Origin: Desulfonatronovibrio sp046496945
GTDB lineage: Bacteria; Desulfobacterota; Desulfovibrionia; Desulfovibrionales; Desulfonatronovibrionaceae
Length of the DNA: 20,460 nt
Reading direction: 5' to 3'
Assembly (NCBI GenBank): GCA_046496945.1
Contig: JAWOGL010000162.1
Span: 1 to 20,460, forward strand
In this document: piece after piece, positions 1 through 9,100 of the stretch
How the letters are laid out: every line of letters begins with the position of its first letter
How positions within the stretch are numbered: the stretch's first letter is position 1
Program-made: the position numbers and the translations under genes
The notes under the pieces: model-generated
The model's input: the letters and a program-made list of their open reading frames with translations, nothing else
Database searches by the model: none
Told to the model about the DNA's origin: nothing

Positions 1-1
1 C

Positions 2-463
2 TTTATGAACGACAATCCCTCCATGGAAAGCTATCCTTCTGATTATGTAATGGATCCGGCCATAATCGCTCGAAACGATCACATGATCGCGGTCAACTCC
101 ATCCTGGAAGTAGACCTGAGCGGGCAGTGCAACGCTGAACACCTGGCCGGATATCAATTCAGCGGCACTGGCGGACAACTGGACTTTGTACGCGGAGCTT
201 ACGCAGCCAGAGGAGGGAAATCAATCATGACCCTTTACTCCACTGCCAAAAACGAAACCATCTCCAGGATCGTTCCAGCCTTGAAAAGCGGCGCAGCCGT
301 AACCACCCCGCGCATGGATGTCCATTATCTGTGTACAGAATACGGTCTGATCAATCTTAAACACAGGTCAATAGGCGAAAGGGCCGAACTGATCATCAGC
401 ATAGCCCATCCCGCATTCCGGGACCAACTGACCCGCAGCGCCGAAAAAATGCGCCTGTTCTGA
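2..463 (+). CDS. Acetyl-CoA hydrolase/transferase family CoA-transferase, C-terminal part (5' end outside window)
   Basis: The frame is open to the left edge, so this is the last ~153 residues of a protein that starts outside the window; the first ATG at position 5 is not argued to be the real start. The text matches the C-terminal domain of the acetyl-CoA hydrolase / 4-hydroxybutyrate CoA-transferase family: a GGQLDFVRGA segment, then GGKSIM..YSTAK, SRIVP, VTTPRMDVHYLCTEYGLINL and ERAELIISIAHPAFRDQL, in the family's order. Members move CoA between acyl groups (acetate, butyrate, 4-hydroxybutyrate, succinate) in the cytoplasm. The substrate cannot be read from this part, and the catalytic glutamate region lies outside. 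It ends in TGA at 461-463 and is followed by a long gene-free stretch, so it is probably not in an operon with the next gene. Confidence 0.9.
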   Translation, partial: FMNDNPSMESYPSDYVMDPAIIARNDHMIAVNSILEVDLSGQCNAEHLAGYQFSGTGGQLDFVRGAYAARGGKSIMTLYSTAKNETISRIVPALKSGAAVTTPRMDVHYLCTEYGLINLKHRSIGERAELIISIAHPAFRDQLTRSAEKMRLF

Positions 464-928
464 TGGTTAATAGAGGACTTTTTCTGCCCGAGGCTGAATG
501 ACTTTTCCGGATAGCCAAACACTCCCTTGCCACCTTTCTTATCAGGCTGTTATATTCAATTACGTCCTGTGAACCAATCAATGGCAACGCCCGATGTTAC
601 ATTTTCTTATGACAAATCTGGCCGTACCTGCTAACCTTTCTTAAACTTCCAAGATTGAAGACAGTTTTTTAACAATCTTTGCCTTAAAAGACAATCTGCA
701 ATCAGCAAAAAGTATTTTCCCGGACCAGCTCAATTTACTCCCTGATGCTTTTAGGCTGACCAGCAACAATTCTGCTTGTTCACCAACTCGCATTAGGATA
801 CAAGTTTCTGTTCATATCTGAAAACTCTTCATTTCCAAGTGGCTGCACTGAGAAGCGTATTCAATTAAAAAATAAGGCCAAAACATATTCATCATATTAA
901 TGTGTAGAAATAACAAGGGAGCAGCAAT
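464..928. other. Gene-free stretch of 465 bp between the CoA-transferase and the MTA/SAH deaminase
   Basis: All frames are broken by frequent stops and I see no credible small gene, tRNA or decayed coding sequence. The only structure is a weak 7-bp inverted repeat (AAGATTG at 651-657, CAATCTT at 673-679, 15-nt loop) without a U tract, too poor to call a terminator. The last ~80 bp before the deaminase are AT-rich and must carry its promoter and leader, but no convincing -35/-10 pair stands out. Confidence 0.6.
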
Positions 929-2257
929 GTGAAACATGCGGACATTCTGATAACAGACGGAACCATCCTGACCATGGACAGTAGCAACACCAAGTTCAAC
1001 TCTGGTGCCCTGGCTATAAAGAAAGATGAAATTGTTTCTCTTGGAGATGCTGATAAACTCATGAAAGAGTACACTGCAGATGAGATTATTGACGCGTCAG
1101 GATGCATTGTCATGCCCGGACTGATTAACGCCCATAATCATGCCGCCATGACCTGTTTCCGGGGCATTGCGGACGACATGGAACTCATGGACTGGCTGAA
1201 CAACTATATATTCCCTGCTGAAGCTAAAAACGTGAATCCGGAACTGGTTTACTGGGGCAGCCTCCTGGCTTGCGCCGAGATGATCAGTTCAGGAACTACG
1301 ACCTTTTCAGACATGTATATCTTTGAAGAACAGACAGCCCTTGCCGCAGATCAGGCAGGCATGCGCTGTCTGCTGGGAGAAGTCCTTTTTGATTTTCCTT
1401 CCCCCAACTGCAAATCCCCAAAGGAAGGCCTGGCCTATACAGAGCGGCTCATTCTGGACTGGGATAACCATCCCCTCATCCACATCATGGTGGAACCTCA
1501 TTCACTCTACACCTGTTCCTCTGATCTTTTAAGGTCAGCCAAAGCCATGGCGGACAAGTACCAGGTTCCTCTTTCTACCCATTTGCTGGAAAACAATGGC
1601 GAAGCCGAAATGATCAAGGCGAAACTTGGACAGCCGGCTATTACTTTTCTTAAGAAGGCAAGAATCCTTGATGAAAGATTTTTTGCTTTTCATTGCGTGA
1701 CCATGGATTCAGCAGATATTCGCGTCTTTGCCGAACATGGCTGCAAAGTAGTTCACAATCCCGCAAGCAATATGAAACTGGCCTCAGGAGTTGCGCCCAT
1801 CTCTGAAATGCAGAAACAAGGCATAATCGTGGGTTTGGGTACAGACGGGTGCGCCAGCAATAACAACCTGGACATGTTTCAGGAAATGGATACAGCAGCC
1901 AAGCTGGAAAAATCAGCCAGGCTGGACCCTACAGTCATGTCGGCTGAAACCGTTTTGCGCATGGCAACCTGCAACGGGGCCAGAATTCTTGGAATGGAAA
2001 ATGAGGTTGGAATCCTGGAGCAGGGCAAGAAGGCTGACATCTGCATACTTGACATGAACAAGCCTCATCTGACTCCCATGTATAACGAATACTCACACCT
2101 GGTTTACACAGTAGCTGGATCAGACGTTAAGACCGTTCTCATCAACGGCAGAGTAGTCATGCGTGACCGCTGCCTGACCACCATCAATGTGGAGGAGGTA
2201 ATGGACAAGGTCCGGGGCATTGCCCTAAAAATCAGAAAAAACCTTCCAGGGTTGTAA
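929..2257 (+). CDS. mtaD: 5-methylthioadenosine / S-adenosylhomocysteine deaminase (amidohydrolase superfamily)
   Basis: Cytoplasmic zinc/metal hydrolase that deaminates methylthioadenosine or S-adenosylhomocysteine to the inosine compounds, salvaging SAM by-products. The 442 residues are full length for the family. Visible ligands are H69 and H71 in PGLINAHNHAAMT, H218 in STHLLEN (with E221) and D306 in GLGTDGCASNN; H191 in EPHSLYTCS and the HNPASNMKLASG segment are also family hallmarks. A small beta-sandwich region formed by both ends (ILITDGTILTMD; GKKADICILDM, VLINGRVVM) is typical. The start is GTG at 929, 8 nt after AAGGGA (915-920). The ATG at 927 is out of frame and runs straight into TGA, which supports the GTG. 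The gene is monocistronic and convergent with the minus-strand cluster. Related deaminases acting on other adenosine or guanine compounds cannot be excluded. Confidence 0.92.
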   Translation: MKHADILITDGTILTMDSSNTKFNSGALAIKKDEIVSLGDADKLMKEYTADEIIDASGCIVMPGLINAHNHAAMTCFRGIADDMELMDWLNNYIFPAEAKNVNPELVYWGSLLACAEMISSGTTTFSDMYIFEEQTALAADQAGMRCLLGEVLFDFPSPNCKSPKEGLAYTERLILDWDNHPLIHIMVEPHSLYTCSSDLLRSAKAMADKYQVPLSTHLLENNGEAEMIKAKLGQPAITFLKKARILDERFFAFHCVTMDSADIRVFAEHGCKVVHNPASNMKLASGVAPISEMQKQGIIVGLGTDGCASNNNLDMFQEMDTAAKLEKSARLDPTVMSAETVLRMATCNGARILGMENEVGILEQGKKADICILDMNKPHLTPMYNEYSHLVYTVAGSDVKTVLINGRVVMRDRCLTTINVEEVMDKVRGIALKIRKNLPGL

Positions 2258-2291
2258 AAATTTTCCGCTATATAAACATTCACAACAAAAA

Positions 2292-2326
2292 AACGCCGGC
2301 CCGGGAATTATTCGTGGGCCGGCGTT
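2292..2326 (-). terminator. Rho-independent terminator of the minus-strand cluster
   Basis: A perfect 11-bp stem, AACGCCGGCCC (2292-2302) with GGGCCGGCGTT (2316-2326), encloses a 13-nt loop. Read on the minus strand the stem ends in seven T (2287-2293), the classic layout for a transcript arriving from the C69 peptidase gene that stops at 2365. On the plus strand there is no U tract after the stem, so any effect on the deaminase transcript would be weaker. Confidence 0.9.
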
Positions 2327-2364
2327 GCAGTCCAGGGGGATATTACGGAAAATCTTTCACCCTG

Positions 2365-4104
2365 CTAATTATTGCCGGACGGTTTACTGTACGAAGTGGG
2401 CCCGTCCTCATAACCCACGGCCTTTAGCCACCATGCCGGATAAAACACCGGCTGGGCGATTTTATCCTCGGTATTTATGTAACCGTCATTATATTTGACA
2501 TACAGATGCTCTGAAAGATCCCACCAGGCTTCAAGAATCTCTTCTGCATTGTCTTTGGTATACTGGGTAAGCACGGTCCCGGCCTTTTCATCTTTTCCAT
2601 CCTGCAGCAGCTTAACAGCCTTGGCCTCCACCCCCTGCTGCGAACCAAAGGCCCTGGACTCGAACCGGTTCTGTTCGGCCCTGATATCCTGAATCATATA
2701 ATTATACTTGAGCATGGCATAGTTAGCCACATAATTGAAGGCCGTCCACATACTGCCGCGATCAAAGGTTAGAACGTCCATGGTCTGTACTGAATCAGGA
2801 AGGCCTGTTCCTCCGGGATAAAACGGCATCAATACCGAAGTGGCCGGACGGTCGGCTCCGTACCAGACCACGCCGCCGACCAGATCCGGCAGCCAGCTCC
2901 TGGATTGATTAACATAAGCGTATGCACAGCGGTAAATATTCAGAGGACGTTCAAAATTGCCTTCCAGGTCAGACAGGCTGCCTTCCTTGTTCATGGTGCT
3001 CTCAGCCCCGCCTTCAAACCGGTTGGGATTTCCAAACGGTCCGGCAGCCAGCCCTTTGGTCAGATCAAACTCAGTTCCTTCATAATTGTCCCTGTGTACG
3101 GCAAAGACATCCTGAGGGGTAAGTTTCTGATCAGGCTTGACTGCAAAAGGATACTCCCTGGTAAAAGGTCCGTCCACCCAGGCCGGGAGATTCTGGGAAG
3201 GGGCCACCAGTGACTGGGCCCGCCAGACCCGGCGCAGGGAATAATAAGGATGATGGAATTCACCGTCCCCGTACACTCTGGCCCAGTCCAGAGGACCATC
3301 TTCAGGCTTCCACCAGCCCTTGCTGCGCGCGACATCAAATATATTTGCGGAATAAATCATATCCTGCGCGTCTTCCCGGATATCCCTGATCCGAAACTGA
3401 TTGGCCGCCACAAAGAAACCGTCATCAGGCACTCTCTGCGCGACCCAGACACCGTCTGTGCCGTTCATGTCATATCCGGCCATTTCCAGGACCCAGCCTT
3501 CCTGCGGGTCAGCCACCAGCAGGGTTTCTCCGGTACCGTAATAGCCATAAGTATCAATAAGTTCTCCCATCAGCTCCACTGCTTCACGGGCTGTTGTGCT
3601 CCGTTCCAGCGCCACCCTGGACAGTTCCGAGGAATAAAAAATCCTTTTACCAGATTCCGGCATGGGATGAACCTTGGCCTTGTCAGTACACTCCCCAATG
3701 GAAACCTGGTGCTCGTTCATAATTCCGTAGTTGGCATCAATGTAGGCATAAGTATGTTCCACCTGAGGTATATAGCCCAGAGGCACACTGGGGGTCTCAT
3801 TACCGATGCTGTAGTTCGGACCCCTGGTATCCGTGACCAGACGGTGAGTCTGCGAACCTCCCCATTGAGGCTGGTAACCCATGGCCACGTTGTCATAAAA
3901 TACCGGCCTTAGCGAACCTTCAGGATGATCCATGGCTGGGACGTACACTAGCCGGGCATCTCCCATGCCGTCATCCGTGTGAGAAACCATAACCGAGCCG
4001 TCCGCAGAAGCATCCTTGCCGGTAATGGTCGTGGTGCAGTTGTATGCCGGGGATGAAACGCCAAGCACAATAATAAAGGTTGTTAAAAATAAAAATTTCT
4101 TCAC
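2365..4104 (-). CDS. Secreted C69-family dipeptidase (Ntn hydrolase)
   Basis: Peptidase C69 (dipeptidase A-like; formerly U34) hydrolyses dipeptides or related amides using an N-terminal cysteine freed by processing. I place the start at GTG 4104 (579 aa): it follows an AAGGGGG Shine-Dalgarno (4110-4116) and opens with a signal peptide (KK, then the hydrophobic FLFLTTFIIVLGVSS). An upstream extension to 4263 would overlap the previous gene and add unrelated sequence. Right after the signal comes C23 in NCTTTITGKDASADGS, the expected nucleophile followed by the family's G.DAS.DGS block. The N before the Cys is an unusual signal-peptidase site, and no lipobox is present. It is the last gene of the run, 31 bp after the phosphopantetheinyl transferase and just before the terminator. 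A role in degrading or trimming the NRPS product or periplasmic peptides is inference only. Confidence 0.85.
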   Translation of the reverse strand: MKKFLFLTTFIIVLGVSSPAYNCTTTITGKDASADGSVMVSHTDDGMGDARLVYVPAMDHPEGSLRPVFYDNVAMGYQPQWGGSQTHRLVTDTRGPNYSIGNETPSVPLGYIPQVEHTYAYIDANYGIMNEHQVSIGECTDKAKVHPMPESGKRIFYSSELSRVALERSTTAREAVELMGELIDTYGYYGTGETLLVADPQEGWVLEMAGYDMNGTDGVWVAQRVPDDGFFVAANQFRIRDIREDAQDMIYSANIFDVARSKGWWKPEDGPLDWARVYGDGEFHHPYYSLRRVWRAQSLVAPSQNLPAWVDGPFTREYPFAVKPDQKLTPQDVFAVHRDNYEGTEFDLTKGLAAGPFGNPNRFEGGAESTMNKEGSLSDLEGNFERPLNIYRCAYAYVNQSRSWLPDLVGGVVWYGADRPATSVLMPFYPGGTGLPDSVQTMDVLTFDRGSMWTAFNYVANYAMLKYNYMIQDIRAEQNRFESRAFGSQQGVEAKAVKLLQDGKDEKAGTVLTQYTKDNAEEILEAWWDLSEHLYVKYNDGYINTEDKIAQPVFYPAWWLKAVGYEDGPTSYSKPSGNN

Positions 4105-4135
4105 TCCAACCCCCTTGTGGTTAAAAAAGTAAAAC

Positions 4136-4819
4136 TCAGAAACTGTCCAGCAGGGTATTAAGTTCAACCTGCTCAATGCGATGCCGCGGAAAGAGTCCAG
4201 CACCTTCAACAGCCAGACCAAGACGGTACCCGGAATCCTCAAATTCACACAAAGCAAGTCCATAAGGAACCTTTCGGCCTTGATAGTGCATAACCGCAGG
4301 CGGTCCTAACAGGACATCCAAATCCTTCAGATTCAAACGCAGGCCCAGGCCGGTAGCCTTCATATAACTTTCCTTGAGCACCCAGAGTTCAATGAATGTC
4401 AAATCCCTTTTATCCTGTGGAATAGACTGCAGGTGGTTCTGCTCGGAAACTGAAAAACAACGTTTGACCACCTCAAGACTGTTTCGCCCGGTCCGCTCTA
4501 TATCCACCCCCAATGGCCGGCATCCAACTCCGCATACCACCCATTTTCCGGAATGGGAAATATTAAAATGAAAGTCAGGCAGTTCAGGCAGCCAGGGTTT
4601 GCCGTAAGCACCCGGTTCTACCCTTGGAGGAACCGCAAGGTCCGGATGATTACGCCGTGCCGCGTATGTCAGAAGCAAGCCTGCGCCGATGCACCGGGCC
4701 CGGTCCTGCCTTTTCCGGAAACGCGGCACCGCAGCAGCGCGCCGGGCATCCACCCGCCCGGACCAATCCCTGTTGTCCGGATCCAGGTGCTCAATATTCA
4801 ACGCATAAACAACAATCAA
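4136..4819 (-). CDS. Sfp-type 4'-phosphopantetheinyl transferase
   Basis: Transfers phosphopantetheine from CoA to the serine of carrier-protein domains, here most likely S968 and S1985 of the neighbouring NRPS. Motifs appear in the Sfp order: GKPWLP (73-78), FNISHSGKWVVCGV (85-98), GVDIE with D106 and E108 (magnesium ligands), CFSVSE (121-126), and the W..KES..K signature at W146, K149-S151 and K154. The 227-residue length is typical for the family. The start is TTG at 4819: no ATG or GTG is suitably placed, and AGGA (4827-4830), which overlaps the transporter stop codon, sits 7 nt upstream. Only 9 bp separate it from the transporter stop, so translation is probably coupled. A dedicated PPTase beside an NRPS parallels AusB beside AusA in staphylococci. 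Confidence 0.93.
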   Translation of the reverse strand: MIVVYALNIEHLDPDNRDWSGRVDARRAAAVPRFRKRQDRARCIGAGLLLTYAARRNHPDLAVPPRVEPGAYGKPWLPELPDFHFNISHSGKWVVCGVGCRPLGVDIERTGRNSLEVVKRCFSVSEQNHLQSIPQDKRDLTFIELWVLKESYMKATGLGLRLNLKDLDVLLGPPAVMHYQGRKVPYGLALCEFEDSGYRLGLAVEGAGLFPRHRIEQVELNTLLDSF

Positions 4820-4828
4820 TGTTCAATC

Positions 4829-6121
4829 CTATATGTGATGAATTTTAAACAATGTTCCCAGTTCATAAGAAAAAAGGATCAGGATTCCTGTCAAAAGAAC
4901 AAACAGACAGGATGGCTGTTTTAGCACCTGAAAACCGTTTTTCTTGATGAGGATCACTACCGGCAGGATAAACAGAAATAATGCTACCAGAGGAGCGATA
5001 AACACTCCGAAAATTTGAATTACAGACGGATTAACGGCAGTGATAATCCAGAGGGTTGTAAAAATAAAACCAAGTATCAGATAATCCGTTATTTTTCTGT
5101 TGTTGAGTATCCGGTTTTTCAGGCCGAAATAAGCGGCAATGTTAACTGTAAACTCAAACGCTGAATCTCTGACAGCGAAAAGGACTCCGACAAAAGAGGT
5201 AAACAGAGCGGCAATGCCCACCAGAGATCCGACACTGGCAAGAACAGGAGAGATACCCTGCTTACTGCTCAGTATGGTCAGACAGTTCAGGTTTTCCCTG
5301 ATGGCGTATTCAAATTCATCCGCTGTGAGCGAGAATATGCAGGAATAAACAAACAAAAGAACAAACAGCAAAAGCAGGACTGAGGCCTTCAGGACTATAC
5401 CCTCAAGTCTTGACTGAGTGTTCTCACCGAGTATTGCTTCCTGTTTTCTGAAGAAAGCGACCATGGATGACATAGCCGGAAAAAAAACAAAGGAAAAAGT
5501 CAAAATAGGCAGGACCAGGAGGACATCGTCAACAAAAGAAAACAGTGAAGGGGCCCGCCTGAATGCGGAGAGGTCCCAGAAAGGTATCAGGTAGACGGAT
5601 ATGCTGACCAGGAAAACTATCAGGAACAGGGAAACAGCACTCATTACCCTGAGTATTGTTTTTTTGCCGATTAGATGAAGAAAGGCAAAAAAAAGCATTA
5701 TCAGCAGACTCAGAAAAGGACCTTCTGCCCAGTTGCTCCGGGTCAATTCCAGGTCAACCAGATATGCACCCAGATTGGCGTTTAATCCCACAGCATAAGA
5801 AAACAGCACCGCATAAAATGTGACCAGAAAAATAACTACGATTACAAAACCAAAAATATTTCCAAAGCTATGGGCCGCTATTCCTGAATAATCCTGTGAT
5901 TTTTTCGCTGAAACAAGCAGCAGCAGTATGTTTTTATGAGAAAAATAAATCAGGGGGCAGACGAGCACAGACAGAAAGATCAGGGCCCATATACTGGCAA
6001 GCCCCGCCTGCAGGGGTAAATATAAAATGCCCGCCCCTACTGCAGTGCCGAAAAGAGTCAATATCCAGCTGAGATCATTATGTGCGGAGCCGGATTCATT
6101 CTCTGATTTGTCAGTGTTCAT
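4829..6121 (-). CDS. HAAAP/SdaC-like amino acid transporter
   Basis: An integral inner-membrane protein of 430 residues with about eleven hydrophobic segments. After a short polar N-terminus it has LFGTAVGAGILYLPLQAG (~23-40), the first-helix signature of the hydroxy/aromatic amino acid permease and related APC-superfamily transporters, which import serine, threonine or aromatic amino acids with H+ or Na+. Later helices (FYAVLFSYAVGLNANLG, FTSFVGVLFAVRDS, PSVIQIFGVFIAPLVAL) also fit that fold. The ATG at 6121 has only a weak Shine-Dalgarno (GAAAG). It lies 33 bp after the NRPS stop and 9 bp before the PPTase, so it is clearly co-transcribed. It may supply a substrate amino acid to the NRPS or move the product; the sequence does not decide which. 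Confidence 0.85.
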   Translation of the reverse strand: MNTDKSENESGSAHNDLSWILTLFGTAVGAGILYLPLQAGLASIWALIFLSVLVCPLIYFSHKNILLLLVSAKKSQDYSGIAAHSFGNIFGFVIVVIFLVTFYAVLFSYAVGLNANLGAYLVDLELTRSNWAEGPFLSLLIMLFFAFLHLIGKKTILRVMSAVSLFLIVFLVSISVYLIPFWDLSAFRRAPSLFSFVDDVLLVLPILTFSFVFFPAMSSMVAFFRKQEAILGENTQSRLEGIVLKASVLLLLFVLLFVYSCIFSLTADEFEYAIRENLNCLTILSSKQGISPVLASVGSLVGIAALFTSFVGVLFAVRDSAFEFTVNIAAYFGLKNRILNNRKITDYLILGFIFTTLWIITAVNPSVIQIFGVFIAPLVALFLFILPVVILIKKNGFQVLKQPSCLFVLLTGILILFSYELGTLFKIHHI

Positions 6122-6154
6122 GGTTAATCTTTCATGCCTGGTCTCAGCAGCTTG

Positions 6155-9100
6155 TTATGACAAAAATCCCTCGCGCTTCAGATATTGCACATAAAAAGGG
6201 ATTAAAGATTCATAGTCGGAACTGAAGCTCACTCCAAGTCTTTTCAGGGCGGCAAGTGCTGCGGACTGCTCTACGGGCATGGGCTCCGAACTCAAATCTC
6301 CGACGTAAAAATCCCTGATCTGAGCCAGGGCATTATCCTCGCCGATATTCGCCAGTTTCTGCTGCCACTGGCTGGGAGACTCTGCCTGGATTTTAAAACC
6401 GCACCTGGCCAGTTCCTGGAAAAAATCTTTTTGAGATATCGTCTGTGGATTGGCAAGATTGACTGTCAGCAATTCCTTCAGGGGATTCAGAAACAAAGCA
6501 GCAATGGCTTCGGCCAGCTGATCCACCGGAGTCATCTCCACGGTACCGGGCATATCCGGATAAGCACCCATCTGCAGGCAGCCCTTGGTAAACAGCCAGA
6601 AATGATTATGTTCGTAATTGCTGAATCCGGTAACGCTTGAACCTGTAATATTGCCGGGACGGATAATGACTGCGGGCAGTCCAAATTCGCGGAAATATCT
6701 CTCAACCAGCCGCTCTCCGACCCACTTGGTCAGGACATAGCCTATGTCCATGGCAGGGGGGCGGGAGGGAACTGCTTCTTCCACCCTGACAGCGCCCTGA
6801 GCTGACTCTGCCACGGTTATGGTCGATACGAAGCAGAAAGGTTTTTGTACAGTGGTCACTGCCAGATCCAGCAGGGCCCTGGTACCGCCCACATTGACCG
6901 GCTTCATGGTAGAGTAACTGTGGAGGTGATGCACAAAAGCTCCGCAGTGCAGGATTGCCTCAGCTCCGGATGTCAGTTCCTGCCGGTGGCTGTCGGACAG
7001 GCCCAGATCAGGCATAGCCAGATCTCCCGGTATTATCCTCACGCGGCTGAAATCAGGCTTCAATCCGGTTTTTTTGACCTGTTCTTTAAGATTTTCCAGG
7101 CCCTGAGCCTCGTTTTCGCACCGCAGCAGACAGTAGACCTTGTCCGTCTGACTGGTCAGCTTCTCCAGCAGAAATACTCCCAGGAAACCATGGGCTCCGG
7201 TAAGCAGTACTGACTTTGGACTGAAACTGGCAGTTTCCGGGGACGCCGGACTTTCCATTATTATTCTCGCCTCAGCGTCACGGACCGCCTGCTGAACATG
7301 ATCGACCCGTCTGCCCTCTGCCAGAGATGCAATAGTTGGAGCGCCGTAAAATTCACTCATGGAGAATTCTATTCCCAGGCGCTTTTTAACCTCGGCCTGC
7401 ATACGCACAGCCAGCAATGAATTTCCGCCCACCCGGAAGAAGCTGTCGTCGCGGCCGATGCCCCGGTACCTGAGCACTGACTCCCATATATCGGCTATAT
7501 CCTGCTCCAGTCCCTGCCTGGGAGGATTGTCACTGACCTTGCCGGAAATCTCAGGCAGGGCCTTGCGGTCAATCTTACCGCCTGGCGAAACCGGAAGTTT
7601 ATCGAGTCGCAGGAAAAACGAGGGGATCATGTAGTCCGGCAGGAATTTCGCGGCATGACTTCGCAGGGCTTCTTCATCCAGTTCCTGGTCTGCAAGATAA
7701 TAAGCAGCCAGATAACGATTATCCCCCTGCCCTTTGGCAGCACAGACCACCTGCTCAAGACCTGGAAATCCTTCCAGGCAGCTTTCAATTTCTCCCAGTT
7801 CAATGCGAAATCCCCGAATCTTTACCTGGGCATCATTTCTCCCGAAGAACTCAATGGTGCCGTCCGGCATAAACCGTCCCAGATCACCGGTAAGATACAT
7901 CAGGGCGTAGGGAGAACCTCCAAAAGGATCAAGTACAAACCTTTCCAGGGTCATTTCTTCCCGGTTTATATAACCTCTGGCCAGTCCTGATCCCGCAATG
8001 CAAATTTCACCAACAGCGCCCTGGGGCACAGGCTGCTTGAAGCGGTTAAGCAGATAAGCGCGGTATCCCGGCAAAGGCTTGCCTATAACCCGGGAGTTGG
8101 TATCAGGCATAATCCGGCCCAGCGATGCCATGACCGTGATTTCTGTAGGTCCGTACAGACTCATCAGTCTGGTTCTGCGGGACCACCATTCTGCTGTTTT
8201 TTCATCCAGAACATCCCCTCCAAAAGCCAGCACCTGCATCCTGGACAGTTTTTTACGGGGAAAATTCTGCAGAACCACAGGCGAAAGCAAAGCATGGGTG
8301 ACCCCTGATTCATCCAGGGCTCTGTGCAGGGCTTCCGGGTCTTTACGATCAGCTTCGGAAATAACTGTCAGGGTCCGGCCGTTAAGCAAGCTGACAAACA
8401 TATCCAGAACACTGGCGTCAAAATTCAGAGTGGCAATCAGCGCCCCCACAGCGTCTTCATTCATGTCCATTGCCGGTCCGGCAGCCAGAGCCAGCCGCAC
8501 CACGTTGCCGTGTTCGATCATGACTCCTTTGGGCAATCCTGTGGAGCCCGAGGTATGAATAATATAAGCCAGAGTATCAGGAGCAACAGGAGGCAGGGGA
8601 GCTTCAGGATCACAAGCCTGGACCAGGGGATCAATATATTCGAGATTTTCCAGACCCATGGAAGTTAACGCCTGCCTGCTTTGCTCATCTGCAGCCACGT
8701 GCTTGATGGCACAGTTTTCCACAAAAAAGCGCACTCTGTCCGGAGGGTAGCCTGAATCAAGAGGAACGTAGGCACAGCCAAGTTTCAGTATCCCCAGTAC
8801 GGTTGCCACCACACCGTCGCTTTTACGCATACTGAGTCCTATGCGTTCTCCAGGCCTGATTTTCAGGGCTAATCCGGCCGCGATCCGGTCCGACCACTTA
8901 TCCAGTTCCTCGTAAGTAGTCTGTTTGCCGTCAAAAACCACTGCGGAATGCAAAGGGTTGGACCTGGCTGCCTGTTTAAATCTCTCTGGAATACTGGATT
9001 CCGGGGCGTCCAGACGCGGCCCGCAGGCCTGCTCCAGAAAGCGGGTCAGTTCCTGGTCTGACATATATTCAAGATCAATAATCCGTGCCTCTGGATTATG

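Noticed and set aside
651..679. Weak hairpin (AAGATTG/CAATCTT) as terminator or riboswitch
   Set aside because: Only 7 AT-rich pairs with a 15-nt loop, no U tract and no conserved core.
3250..3912. Plus-strand open frame of 220 codons antisense to the C69 peptidase gene
   Set aside because: No recognisable protein features, and it lies wholly over a strongly supported gene; an accident of codon composition.
4105..4263. Upstream extension of the C69 peptidase reading frame
   Set aside because: It overlaps the end of the PPTase gene, and the good Shine-Dalgarno plus signal peptide place the start at 4104.
8079..8558. Plus-strand open frame of 159 codons inside the NRPS
   Set aside because: Serine/arginine-rich low-complexity text with no domain; a mirror of the adenylation domain on the other strand.
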